Shown: positions 16,981 to 27,280, counted from the first letter of the stretch. The stretch: DNA of 64,000 bases from Aerococcus agrisoli (GCF_003797145.1 NZ_RKMG01000004.1:34874-98873); one strand, 5' to 3'. Program-made: numbers and translations. The notes: generated by a model not told the origin, from the letters alone.

Positions 16981-17781
16981 ATGAAGAAATATCTTAAATG
17001 GTTAGTTTTTGCAGCAGTTGCTTTATTGGTAGCGGCATGCGGAAATACAGGTTCTACAGAAGAATCTAGTTCAGCGGCAGAAGCTGAAAAAGTAATTAAA
17101 GTAGGGGCAACAGGTCAATCATTCCCTAACTCATACCAAGAAGATGGTGAATTAACTGGTTTTGATGTAGAAGTTTTTGAAACTGTTGCTGCAAACTTAG
17201 GCTACACTGTTGAATGGACAACTGGTGGTTTTGATGGTTTAGTAACACAATTAAACACTGGTAAAATTGATACAATCGCAAACAACTTTGCTGCGACTGA
17301 AGAACGTGCAAAAGTTTACCAATTTACAGAACCATATGCATACGCACATACAGCTTTAGGTGTGTTAGCAGATTCAGATATCCAATCAATTGAAGATCTT
17401 GAAGGTCAAACAATTGGTGGGGTTGCAGGTTCAAATAAAGTCGATATCATCACAAAATATATCGAAGATAACGGTTTAGATATCGAAATCCGTACTTATG
17501 AAAACCGTGAAGGTCCAGAATTAGACTTAGAAAAAGGTCAAATTCAAGCATACGTACAAGATTACGCGATTATCCAATCATCAATCACGTTGAAAGACAA
17601 ACCATTCCGTACTTTAGAACAAACATTCTCTGATGATGAAGTTGTTTTCCCATTCGCACAAGACGAAGCAGGTACAGCTTTGAAAGAAGAATTTGATGCT
17701 GAATTGGAGAAATTACGTGAAGATGGTACTTTAGCTGAATTATCAACTAAATACTACGGTGAAGATATTACACAACCATAA
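16981..17781 (+). CDS. Amino-acid ABC transporter substrate-binding lipoprotein (YxeM/TcyA-like)
   Basis: A 266-residue lipoprotein; the signal peptide ends LLVAAC with the acylated cysteine at residue 20. The mature part is a family-3 solute-binding protein (SBP_bac_3): GFDVEVFETVAANLGY near the N-terminus, then GGFDGLVTQLNTGKIDTIANN. Close relatives bind cystine or other sulfur amino acids. It is the first gene of a six-gene operon whose fifth and sixth genes are the matching permease and ATPase, with three enzymes in between. That arrangement matches the B. subtilis yxe operon, so the ligand may be S-(2-succino)cysteine. This ligand is inference from gene neighbours. Confidence 0.88.
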   Translation: MKKYLKWLVFAAVALLVAACGNTGSTEESSSAAEAEKVIKVGATGQSFPNSYQEDGELTGFDVEVFETVAANLGYTVEWTTGGFDGLVTQLNTGKIDTIANNFAATEERAKVYQFTEPYAYAHTALGVLADSDIQSIEDLEGQTIGGVAGSNKVDIITKYIEDNGLDIEIRTYENREGPELDLEKGQIQAYVQDYAIIQSSITLKDKPFRTLEQTFSDDEVVFPFAQDEAGTALKEEFDAELEKLREDGTLAELSTKYYGEDITQP

Positions 17782-17814
17782 TTAAGACATCTTTCATCTT
17801 TAGGAGGAAGCAAT

Positions 17815-19149
17815 ATGAATGAAAACCTTTGGATCAATAGCTTAATTGATGCCAAGCCACTAACTAACCACGTAGCTGTTAGGGAGGCAAAAAAGGGGAT
17901 ACAGGATTATCTTGCTTCCTCCTTTTTTGCGGTTAAAAATCCTAACGTATTAGCATTAAATAATGAACAAGCTATCGTATATGGCCAAACTGAAACGTCT
18001 AAACGTTTCAATCTAGAAACAAGTCATCAAGCCCTTGTGTATGGGTTTGCCGCCCACTATGAAGACCTTGATGACACACAAAGTAATTTGCGCGGTCATC
18101 CTAGTGCTGTTATCTTATCGGCTTTATTAGCGGTAGCAAAACCACATGATGCAGGTGAAAAATTCCTGGATGCTTATATTTCGGGAATTGAAATTGCAGG
18201 TCGTTTGGGTCAGGTTTTTAATCCAACCATTTACAACAAGGGATGGCATTCAACCGGTTTTATTGGAATTTTTGGTGCTACGGCTGCTTTAATAAAATAC
18301 TTAAATATCGATGCAAGCATCGCAAATCAAGCTTTCTCACTAGCAGCCAGTCAAGCAAGTGGCTATCGTTTCCAATTTGGCTCTGATGCTAAACCGTTAC
18401 AAGCGGGCATTGCCGCTAAGCATGCGATAGATGCGGTTGATTGGGCACTAAAAGGTATGACGGGTTCTGCTAACTACTTATCCGGTAAAAATGGCTTAGT
18501 GCATATGTTTGACTTAGATGAAAACAAACTGCAAAGTGTTTTATCTGCACCATGGACAGAATCTTTGGAAATTGTTTCACCGGGTTTATGGTTTAAAGCA
18601 TATCCATTTTGTTCAGCTGCATTTCGCTTAGCCGATGCATCGCTTGAAATCCATGAGAAACAAGCAATTCAGTTAGACGACATTGAAAGCATTGATATTT
18701 CCTTTAATCCAGGACGAGATGCCGCGTTGATATATACTAATCCAGTAAATGGATTACAAGGTAAATTTTCAGGTGAATATGTGACTTTGTTAGGTTTAAC
18801 GAAAGGGACATTTGATCCTAAAGATTTTACAGATGCATCACTGGATGATGAAGTCTTAGCAAATTTAGACAAAGTGAAACGTGTCTATTATCCTGAAACA
18901 GAAAAAGGATTATCTTCACAAATTTATGTTAAACTGAAAGATAAAACGACTTTTCATGCAGAGGTTTTTGATCCATATGGCTCACCGAATAATCCCCTAA
19001 GTAATGCTGATATCAAGGATAAGTTAGCAAATGGGTTAGGAAATGAAAAACAAGCGAATGTTATCGCACAGACGATTGAAAATTTAGAAAAGAATACATT
19101 AAAAGAATTTTTGCAAGCAATTAATAGAAATGAAAATGGAGGCAAATGA
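17815..19149 (+). CDS. MmgE/PrpD-family protein (YxeQ-like)
   Basis: A 444-residue member of the MmgE/PrpD family, which includes 2-methylcitrate dehydratase, cis-aconitate decarboxylase (IRG1) and B. subtilis YxeQ. Seen: the LRGHPSAVILSALLAVA motif with the conserved histidine at about residue 97, and the GWHSTGFIGIFGATAA motif after it. Family enzymes act on small di- or tricarboxylates. In yxe operons the role of YxeQ is, to my knowledge, not established; a succinyl-adduct isomerase or epimerase step would be chemically reasonable. It starts 7 nt after AGGAGG, and its stop overlaps the next start. Confidence 0.85.
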   Translation: MNENLWINSLIDAKPLTNHVAVREAKKGIQDYLASSFFAVKNPNVLALNNEQAIVYGQTETSKRFNLETSHQALVYGFAAHYEDLDDTQSNLRGHPSAVILSALLAVAKPHDAGEKFLDAYISGIEIAGRLGQVFNPTIYNKGWHSTGFIGIFGATAALIKYLNIDASIANQAFSLAASQASGYRFQFGSDAKPLQAGIAAKHAIDAVDWALKGMTGSANYLSGKNGLVHMFDLDENKLQSVLSAPWTESLEIVSPGLWFKAYPFCSAAFRLADASLEIHEKQAIQLDDIESIDISFNPGRDAALIYTNPVNGLQGKFSGEYVTLLGLTKGTFDPKDFTDASLDDEVLANLDKVKRVYYPETEKGLSSQIYVKLKDKTTFHAEVFDPYGSPNNPLSNADIKDKLANGLGNEKQANVIAQTIENLEKNTLKEFLQAINRNENGGK

Positions 19150-20513
19150 TGGGATCACATGCAATAGATTTAATCACGATTGGCAATAACTTTGGTACCG
19201 CAGAAATGCGTGCCCTATGGGATGATAAAGCCCGTATTCAAAAACATTTGGACACTGAAGCTGCTTTGGCTTTAGCAGAAGGTAAATTAGGTTTAATACC
19301 ACAAGAAGCAGCAGAAAAAATTGCAGCAGCTGCTGATGTGAATTTATATAATATTGAAGATATCGCAGCCGAATCTGCACGCTTACGTCATTCTTTGATG
19401 GGGACAATTAACGCCTTAGAACGTCAATCTGGTGATGCTGGTGAGTATGTGCATTTTGGCGCAACAACTCAAGATATCGTAGATACAGGTATGATGCTTC
19501 AAGTAAAAGATGCCTATGCGATTATTGAACGTGATGTACATATTATTATGGAAGAATTAGCATCATTAGCAAAAGCACATCAAGATACGGTTATGATTGG
19601 TCGTACACATGGGATGCATGCTTTACCAACAACCTTTGGCTTTAAAGTAGCCGTATGGTTAGATGAGTTCATTCGTCATGCTGAACGTCTTGCAGAAAGT
19701 AAAGCCCGTATTTTTGTCGGTAATATGAATGGTGCTGTTGGTACTTATGCTTCATTCGGTCCTAAAGGTGCAGAAGTAGAAACGGAAACAATGGCTCATT
19801 TAGGCTTAAATACAGCAAACATTGGCTGGCAGTCTGCCCGTGACCGTTTTTCTGAATTTGGGAACATCGTAGCCTTAATTTCAGGGACTGCTGGAAAAAT
19901 TGGTAACGAGTTCTACAATTTGATGCGTACTGATATCGGTGAAATTGAAGAACCATTTACAGAAGGTGAAATCGGTTCTTCAACAATGCCACATAAACGT
20001 AATCCAGCATTATTTGAAGGTTTAGCATCATTAACACCACCAGTCTTAAAAGCTGTTAGCCTTTTACATGAATCAATGGGGACTGAACATGAACGTGATG
20101 CAATGCACTGGCGTCAAGAATGGGTTGCATTACCAGAGATTTCAATTTATATTTCTGGTCAATTATCAATCTTGAAAAATGTTTTAGATGGTTTAACGGT
20201 GCGTAAAGACCGCATGGCTGCTAACTTAGACCGTCAAGCAGGTTTAATTATGTCTGAAAAAGTCATGTTTGAATTAAGCGACAGCTTAGGGAAACAAACT
20301 GCACATGCTAAAGTCTACAAATTAGCGATGACATCTTTTGAACAAGGTTTGAACTTTGGTGATGTGTTAAAAGCAGATCCAGAAATTGCCGCAAATCATT
20401 CAGATGCTGAAATTGATCAATGGTTAAATCCAAGTGAATACACTGGTTTAGCTCATGAAAAAGTGGACCAAGTATTGAATGCTTATGCAACGTACTTGCA
20501 AGGTGAAGCCTAA
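19149..20513 (+). CDS. Fumarase/argininosuccinase-superfamily lyase; candidate S-(2-succino) lyase
   Basis: A 454-residue enzyme of the adenylosuccinate-lyase/fumarase/PcaB superfamily. Seen: GATTQD at about 104-109, GRTHGMHALP at about 151-160, and the superfamily signature GSSTMPHKRNP at about 276-286 with the mobile catalytic serine loop. All members release or add fumarate-like products by beta-elimination. It could be mistaken for PurB, but no purine genes are near. Its place between a YxeQ-like and an acetyltransferase gene inside a YxeMNO-like importer matches the described S-(2-succino) lyase (2SL), which splits N-acetyl-S-(2-succino)cysteine into fumarate and N-acetylcysteine. The start is ATG 19149 (6 nt from GGAGG) or the adjacent ATG 19146. 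Confidence 0.8.
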   Translation: MGSHAIDLITIGNNFGTAEMRALWDDKARIQKHLDTEAALALAEGKLGLIPQEAAEKIAAAADVNLYNIEDIAAESARLRHSLMGTINALERQSGDAGEYVHFGATTQDIVDTGMMLQVKDAYAIIERDVHIIMEELASLAKAHQDTVMIGRTHGMHALPTTFGFKVAVWLDEFIRHAERLAESKARIFVGNMNGAVGTYASFGPKGAEVETETMAHLGLNTANIGWQSARDRFSEFGNIVALISGTAGKIGNEFYNLMRTDIGEIEEPFTEGEIGSSTMPHKRNPALFEGLASLTPPVLKAVSLLHESMGTEHERDAMHWRQEWVALPEISIYISGQLSILKNVLDGLTVRKDRMAANLDRQAGLIMSEKVMFELSDSLGKQTAHAKVYKLAMTSFEQGLNFGDVLKADPEIAANHSDAEIDQWLNPSEYTGLAHEKVDQVLNAYATYLQGEA

Positions 20514-21019
20514 TGGGTAACAATGAACACGTAACATTTCGCCAACTAACGATGGCAGACCAACCAGAATACCAAGCACTAATCCATTCTGCGTATGGCT
20601 CCATTGATACGAATCAAGTAAGCTTTGATGCAGCAAATGAAACTACTGAGGAAAATATTGCTTGGTTAGAAACTATCCCTACTTATGGTTTATTCAATGC
20701 TGAAGGTGATATGGTTTCAGCTGTATCCTTGCGTTTTCCATGGGGGCCAGAACCTGGTCCTCAAGTTTTTCCACATATTGGTCGTTTAGCAACACATAGT
20801 GATCATAAAGGTCATGGTTATGCTAAAATGGTTTACCAACATGTTGAACAAGTGCTCAAAGACCAAGTGAAAACGCCACAAGTTACATTGGGGACAGCTG
20901 ACCAACTACCATGGTTAGTAGACATGTACAAACGTTGGGGCTTTGTTGAATATGAACGTAAACAGTTACCTGGAAAATTGCATACAACTGTTTACTTAGC
21001 GAAAAAATTATTAGATTAG
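20513..21019 (+). CDS. GNAT-family N-acetyltransferase (YxeL-like position)
   Basis: A 168-residue GNAT enzyme. The acetyl-CoA loop is HSDHKGHGYAKMVY (R/QxxGxG/A type) near residues 95-108, and a typical C-terminal MYKRWGFVEYERK strand follows. Its ATG overlaps the lyase stop (TAATG), so the two are coupled. In the B. subtilis yxe pathway YxeL, a GNAT of similar size, N-acetylates S-(2-succino)cysteine before cleavage. The same step is the natural proposal here, as the described lyase prefers the N-acetylated substrate. The function is inferred from context; GNAT substrate cannot be read from sequence. Confidence 0.8.
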   Translation: MGNNEHVTFRQLTMADQPEYQALIHSAYGSIDTNQVSFDAANETTEENIAWLETIPTYGLFNAEGDMVSAVSLRFPWGPEPGPQVFPHIGRLATHSDHKGHGYAKMVYQHVEQVLKDQVKTPQVTLGTADQLPWLVDMYKRWGFVEYERKQLPGKLHTTVYLAKKLLD

Positions 21020-21044
21020 GATTTTACGAAAGGAAGTGTCAACT

Positions 21045-21713
21045 TTGGATTTTCAATATATGATCGAAATATTTCCAGAAATAGCGAAATATATTCCTAT
21101 TACATTATTTCTAGCAATTGTTTCTATGTTCTTTGCCGTGATTATTGGGTTAATTGTTGCATTTGGACGCAGAAGTAAAAATGGCTTTATTTCTTGGTTA
21201 GCGGGTGCTTATATTTCCGTATTCCGTGGTGTGCCAACTGTTGTTCAATTATTTATTATTTATTTTGGGTTACCGCAATTTTTCCCATCAATGTCTATGC
21301 TAAGTGCATCGACAGCTGCTATTATCGGTTTTTCATTTAAAGAAGCTTCATACTTAGCTGAAATTTTCCGTGCAGGTTTGGATTCAGTTGATACTGGGCA
21401 GATTGAAGCAGGACTTTCTGTAGGTATGAAACCATGGAAAATCTATCAAACAGTTATTATCCCTCAAGCAATTGTGAATGCTGTTCCTGGTACCTTAAAT
21501 GTATTTGTATCTCTAGTAAAAGAATCGTCAATCGTCTTTACTTTAGGGGTTACTGAAGTTTTCGCTTCTGGTAAGTTATTGGCTTCATCTTCAATGCTAT
21601 ACTTCGAAACTTATGTAGTTGTTGGTTTTGTATATTGGGTAATCATTGTTTTGATTTCATGGTTGCAAACCAAATTAGAAGGCAAACTTTCAGCACCATA
21701 TAAACGTAGTTAA
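21045..21713 (+). CDS. Polar amino-acid ABC transporter permease (YxeN-like)
   Basis: A 222-residue HisM-type permease with about five membrane segments. The FRGVPTVVQLFIIYFGLPQF region and the EAA loop EAGLSVGMKPWKIYQTVIIPQA are conserved. It closely resembles B. subtilis YxeN as I remember it. I chose the TTG at 21045, about 10 nt after AAGGA; the GTG at 21036 overlaps that ribosome site. It forms the channel for the lipoprotein encoded at 16981 together with the ATPase downstream. The separation of receptor and permease genes by three enzymes supports a dedicated uptake-and-breakdown unit. Confidence 0.88.
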   Translation: MDFQYMIEIFPEIAKYIPITLFLAIVSMFFAVIIGLIVAFGRRSKNGFISWLAGAYISVFRGVPTVVQLFIIYFGLPQFFPSMSMLSASTAAIIGFSFKEASYLAEIFRAGLDSVDTGQIEAGLSVGMKPWKIYQTVIIPQAIVNAVPGTLNVFVSLVKESSIVFTLGVTEVFASGKLLASSSMLYFETYVVVGFVYWVIIVLISWLQTKLEGKLSAPYKRS

Positions 21714-21725
21714 GGAGGGAAACGT

Positions 21726-22478
21726 ATGATAACTGTAGAAAAATTAGTGAAAAAATTTGGCGATAATACGGTCTTAAAAGGCATTGATTTACAAGTGAAT
21801 GAAGGCGAAGTTGTCGCAATTATCGGTCCCTCTGGATCTGGTAAATCAACACTGTTGCGAAGTTTAAACCTATTAGAATCGCCTGAATCTGGTACCATCG
21901 AAATTAACGGGGTAAAAGTTACGGCGCCAAAAATTTCAAAAGAAGAAGCTTACCAATTGCGTCAACAAACAGCAATGGTATTCCAACACTATAATTTATT
22001 TAAGAATAAAACCGCTTTGGAAAATGTGACGCTATCGTTGATTTCAAACAACGTGATGTCAAAACCGGATGCAGAAAAATTAGGCTTAAAATTATTAGAT
22101 GAAGTTGGATTATCGAAACAAAAAGATCAATATCCGATTACTTTATCAGGTGGGCAACAACAACGTGTATCCATCGCCCGTGCATTAGCGGTGAATCCAA
22201 AAGCTATTTTACTTGATGAGCCAACCAGTGCTTTAGACCCAGAATTGGTCAATGAAGTATTGGAAACCATTGAAAAACTTGCTAAAGGGCAAACTACTCT
22301 AGTAATCGTGACACATGAAATGAGTTTTGCGCATAAGGTTGCGGACAAAGTAATTTTCATGGACAATGGTGTAGTCGTTGAGGCTGGTAAACCGGATGAC
22401 ATTTTTACCAATCCTAAAGAAGCACGAACAAAACAATTCTTAAAAGAGTACCTACATACAGATGACTATGTTATCTAA
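21726..22478 (+). CDS. Polar amino-acid ABC transporter ATP-binding protein (YxeO-like)
   Basis: A 250-residue HisP/GlnQ-type ATPase. Walker A is GPSGSGKST at residues 34-42; the Q-loop region is MVFQHYNLF. The signature LSGGQQQR is followed by Walker B ILLDEPTSALD and a normal switch histidine (VTHE). It starts 7 nt after AAGGAGGG, right behind the permease gene, and powers the importer of this operon. The last gene of the cluster; a long perfect hairpin terminator follows. Confidence 0.92.
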   Translation: MITVEKLVKKFGDNTVLKGIDLQVNEGEVVAIIGPSGSGKSTLLRSLNLLESPESGTIEINGVKVTAPKISKEEAYQLRQQTAMVFQHYNLFKNKTALENVTLSLISNNVMSKPDAEKLGLKLLDEVGLSKQKDQYPITLSGGQQQRVSIARALAVNPKAILLDEPTSALDPELVNEVLETIEKLAKGQTTLVIVTHEMSFAHKVADKVIFMDNGVVVEAGKPDDIFTNPKEARTKQFLKEYLHTDDYVI

Positions 22479-22489
22479 ATAAAAGATTA

Positions 22490-22531
22490 AAGCGTCAAAA
22501 TCGATGAATCGATATTTTGACGCTTTTTTTG
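22490..22531 (+). terminator. Intrinsic terminator after the succinocysteine-like operon
   Basis: A 12-bp perfect stem AAGCGTCAAAAT (22490-22501) with ATTTTGACGCTT (22514-22525) is followed by a T-run. Confidence 0.9.
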
Positions 22532-22678
22532 TCTGAAAAGTTGGTGATTCTTTGCTATATTAGTATTATGGGAATAATTCTTACGGGTTTTTAATCATTT
22601 TTCACTGGAAAAGTTATATACTGTAAGAGTTGCCCGTATTTTAGGCAAAAAATTATGAAAATAGGAGGAGAGTTATAT

Positions 22679-23414
22679 ATGCCGGTAGGTATTATTGTAA
22701 ATGTTTTGTCTGTTATTATTGGCGGTATTGTAGGTGGTCTGTTTGGTGAAAGACTGACTGAAAAATTTAAAGTAGAAATCAATATGATTTTTGGTGCCTG
22801 TTCTATGGCCATGGGTATTTATGCGATCGTGCCAATGAAATATGAAATACATGCCTGCTGTTATTTTATCAGTGGTATTGGGTACAGGCTTTGGTATGAT
22901 TATTCATTTGGGTGATAAAATTAATAAGGGTGCAGTGATGATGCAACGTCAAATCACTAAGATTATTCCAAATGAAAAAGTAGATTTACCTGAAGAAGAA
23001 TTTGTTTCTACATTAGTAACTGTAATTGTTTTGTTCTGTGCGAGTGGGTCAGGTATTTATGGTAGCTTACATTCTGGTATGACTGGTGACCATTCCGTAT
23101 TAATTGCAAAATCAATTTTAGACTTCTTTACTGCAGCAATCTTTGCTAGTTCGCTAGGCTATGTTGTGTCAGTTATTGCTATTCCGCAATTTATTGTATT
23201 TATGTTAATTTTCCTACTAGCAAATGTCATCAGCCCATTCATTCAACCTGATATGATCCTCGATTTACAAGCAGCTGGTGGTATTTTAATGTTAGCAACT
23301 GGTTTTAGAATGATTAAAGTAAAAATGTTCCCAACAGCAGATATGATTCCAGCGATGCTGTTCGTGATGCCAATTTCTTGGGCATGGGGCAACTGGATTT
23401 TACCATTAATGTAA
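22679..23414 (+). pseudogene. DUF554-family membrane protein gene, frameshifted by a 7-bp tandem duplication
   Basis: The gene starts MPVGIIVNVLSVIIGGIVGG at ATG 22679, 8 nt after AGGAGGAG, and belongs to the DUF554 (YdfK-like) integral membrane family of unknown function. At 22835-22848 the heptamer ATGAAAT occurs twice in tandem. After it the frame shifts by +1: the first frame ends at 22915 after 78 codons, while the rest of the family sequence (MPAVILSVVLGTGFGMIIHLGD...) continues in another frame to 23414. Deleting one copy would give a 242-residue protein of normal length. The second copy supplies an in-frame ATG at 22842, so a separate C-terminal piece of 190 residues could be made. 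Confidence 0.85.
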
Positions 23415-23443
23415 TCTTATGTAATTTAAAAAATGAATGAAAT

Positions 23444-23506
23444 ATGTTCTCCTAAGTTTGTGCCACATGTGCATGGATAAGTTAGGGAACATGTTTTTTT
23501 TTTTTT
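23444..23506 (+). terminator. Intrinsic terminator after the DUF554 gene
   Basis: A stem of ATGTTC...CCTAA (23444-23455) with TTAGGGAACAT (23482-23492) is followed by an unusually long run of T residues. Confidence 0.75.
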
Positions 23507-23540
23507 CAAAATTTATAGAAAAGCAGCATAAGGTAAAAAA

Positions 23541-23639
23541 GGTCAAAAATACGTCAAAAAAAGTTTGACTATTATTGACAAAAGGATAATCAAGTGATAT
23601 ATTATAAATATGTTAGCAGTCATAGTTGTTAAGTGCTAA
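23541..23639 (+). promoter_or_regulatory. hrcA operon promoter with CIRCE and candidate CtsR sites
   Basis: The promoter is TTGACA (23575-23580), a 17-bp spacer and TATATT (23598-23603). A CIRCE element, TTAGCAGTC-N9-AAGTGCTAA (23613-23639), sits just after +1. It deviates from TTAGCACTC-N9-GAGTGCTAA at one base in each arm and binds HrcA. Overlapping the -35 is TTTGACT-ATT-ATTGACA (23564-23580), the reverse of the CtsR heptad repeat with 12 of 14 heptad matches. Further upstream GGTCAAA and CGTCAAA (23541-23558) stand with a 4-nt instead of the usual 3-nt spacer. Confidence 0.8.
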
Positions 23640-23651
23640 TGAGGTGAAAAG

Positions 23652-24704
23652 ATGTTAACAAAAAGACAAAGTTTAATATTACAGGCAGTGATTGATTACT
23701 ATGCAAAATATCAGTCGCCAGTCGGTTCCAAGCCTTTATCTCAACATCCTGAAATTAATGCAAGCTCCGCGACCATTCGTAACGAGCTAGCAAGACTAGA
23801 AGAATTATCTCTGATTACAAAAACCCATGCTTCATCTGGTCGAATGCCAGCAGAGCAAGGTTATCGTTACTATATCAACCACATCATGCCATATTTTGGT
23901 GGATTGATTGATTTAGGTTTAGATGAAGAAGAAGAAGCAATGCTTCAAAATATCTTCAATGATCCTTATAACGATTTGAATCAAGTAATTCGTAAGACAG
24001 CTGCTACGTTAGCAAACTTGTCGGAGAATGTCGTAATTTCAATTGGACCGGATATTGCTACGCAACGACTAGCTAAGTTTCGTGTGCTTTCTTTAACGAA
24101 AGACCAAGCGATGGTTATTTTGGTGACAGATAAAGGCGTCATCCGCAATCAGGTAGTGAACTTTAATTCAGTTCTTACACCAGATTTGATTGAAGGTATT
24201 GCTGAAATCATGAACCAAGAACTTGTTGGTCTTGAGCTTTCGAAAGTAATACAAAGGCTGCAAACACACTATTTAAGTGATATTGATCAAATGAATCATT
24301 CTGCTGAAGACAGCAACCATTTGATTCATCGATTAATGAGTCAGTTTAATGGTGACGACATGATCGTAGATGGTCAGAACTATTTATTTTCTGCATTGGC
24401 AGAGATGTCAGACGGAGCTAGTATCCCACATCTAAGTCAACTGTTAGAAAACCACGCGGTGATTGCATCGCTAATTAATACGTCTGATCATGGTATTCAA
24501 GTTCGTGTAGGTAAAGAGCTCAAAGATCCTTCATTGGAAAAAATGAGTTTAATGTCTGCCAACATGGGTACTGAAAATTCAGGTAACATCATTACTTTTG
24601 CTGTGTTAGGTCCAGAGAATATGTCTTATATTCGAATGGCTCAGTTATTCCAAAGCATTTCAAAAGGAATGAGTAAATACCTTGACAATAATTATAAATC
24701 TTAG
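23652..24704 (+). CDS. hrcA: Heat-inducible transcription repressor HrcA
   Basis: A 350-residue repressor of class I heat-shock genes. The N-terminal winged helix (MLTKRQSLILQAVIDYYAKY, then ASSATIRNELARLEELSLI) binds the CIRCE element that lies directly upstream. The C-terminal part carries the family domain (NLSENVVISIGPD, ENMSYIRMAQLFQSISKGMSKYL). Length is normal. It represses its own operon hrcA-grpE-dnaK-dnaJ and relies on GroEL for folding, so it releases DNA under protein-folding stress. The ribosome site is GAGGTG. Confidence 0.95.
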   Translation: MLTKRQSLILQAVIDYYAKYQSPVGSKPLSQHPEINASSATIRNELARLEELSLITKTHASSGRMPAEQGYRYYINHIMPYFGGLIDLGLDEEEEAMLQNIFNDPYNDLNQVIRKTAATLANLSENVVISIGPDIATQRLAKFRVLSLTKDQAMVILVTDKGVIRNQVVNFNSVLTPDLIEGIAEIMNQELVGLELSKVIQRLQTHYLSDIDQMNHSAEDSNHLIHRLMSQFNGDDMIVDGQNYLFSALAEMSDGASIPHLSQLLENHAVIASLINTSDHGIQVRVGKELKDPSLEKMSLMSANMGTENSGNIITFAVLGPENMSYIRMAQLFQSISKGMSKYLDNNYKS

Positions 24705-24716
24705 GGGGTCTATCAA

Positions 24717-25271
24717 TTGACAAATATGGATGATAATCAACAAGATTTACATGTTGATGAAGAAGTAAATGAGACAGAGGTTCAGGAAGAAACTGAATCA
24801 ACGACTGAAACAACTGAAACTAGCGAATTAGAAGCTTTGAAAGCAGAATTAGCTAGCAAAGAAGATCAAATCATTCGTTTATCTGCTGAAATTCAAAATA
24901 TTAATCGTCGTAACCAAACTGAACGTGAAGCATCTGCAAAATATCGTTCACAAAATCTAGCAAAAGCGATTTTACCTGCTGTGGATAATTTGGAACGCGC
25001 ATTAGACATCGAAGTTGATGATGATGCATCTAATTCAATTCATAAAGGGATTGAAATGGTTCACGCTAGCTTGTTACAAGCCTTTGCTGAAGAGGGCATC
25101 GAAGTAATTGATCCAAAAGGTGAAATTTTTGATCCAAACTTCCACCAATCAGTATCAGCTGTACCAGCTGAAGAAGGTCAACAAGCAGACGAAATCGTTC
25201 AAGTTTACCAAAAAGGTTACAAATTGAACGACCGCGTTCTACGACCTGCGATGGTTATTATCGCACAATAG
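24717..25271 (+). CDS. grpE: Nucleotide exchange factor GrpE
   Basis: A 184-residue DnaK cochaperone. An acidic, disordered N-terminus of about 45 residues (rich in Glu and Thr) leads into the long dimerisation helix (LKAELASKEDQIIRLSAEIQ) and the C-terminal beta domain ending LNDRVLRPAMVIIAQ, which matches the family signature. It releases ADP from DnaK. The start is TTG at 24717, 7 nt from AGGGGGT; an in-frame ATG at 24726 is too far. It lies 12 bp after hrcA in one operon. Confidence 0.95.
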   Translation: MTNMDDNQQDLHVDEEVNETEVQEETESTTETTETSELEALKAELASKEDQIIRLSAEIQNINRRNQTEREASAKYRSQNLAKAILPAVDNLERALDIEVDDDASNSIHKGIEMVHASLLQAFAEEGIEVIDPKGEIFDPNFHQSVSAVPAEEGQQADEIVQVYQKGYKLNDRVLRPAMVIIAQ

Positions 25272-25340
25272 CTGCGATATAATGGATTTGGCTAGTAAAA
25301 CTACCTAATCCCAAACATTCAATTCATAAAAAATTGATAG

Positions 25341-27191
<1,851 letters not shown>

Positions 27192-27203
27192 TCTATCACT
27201 ACT

Positions 27204-27236
27204 GAACCCTGTCTTCTTTGAGGGCAGGGTTCTTTA
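27204..27236 (+). terminator. Weak hairpin between dnaK and dnaJ
   Basis: A perfect 8-bp stem GAACCCTG (27204-27211) with CAGGGTTC (27225-27232) is followed by only a short T-run. It probably tunes the dnaK:dnaJ ratio or stabilises the dnaK mRNA end, rather than ending transcription fully. Confidence 0.5.
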
Positions 27237-27280
27237 TGTTATGATTATGGACGAGAAAATCATTCAAGGGGGAGTATATC

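Noticed and set aside
19149..20513. Annotation as adenylosuccinate lyase PurB
   Set aside because: Motifs are shared by the whole superfamily. The gene sits between succinocysteine-type genes with no purine genes near, so the specific name is not supported.
22842..23414. Independent 190-residue protein gene
   Set aside because: Its N-terminus begins in the middle of the DUF554 domain, its ATG lies in the duplicated heptamer, and it has no ribosome site. Read as the second part of a frameshifted gene instead.
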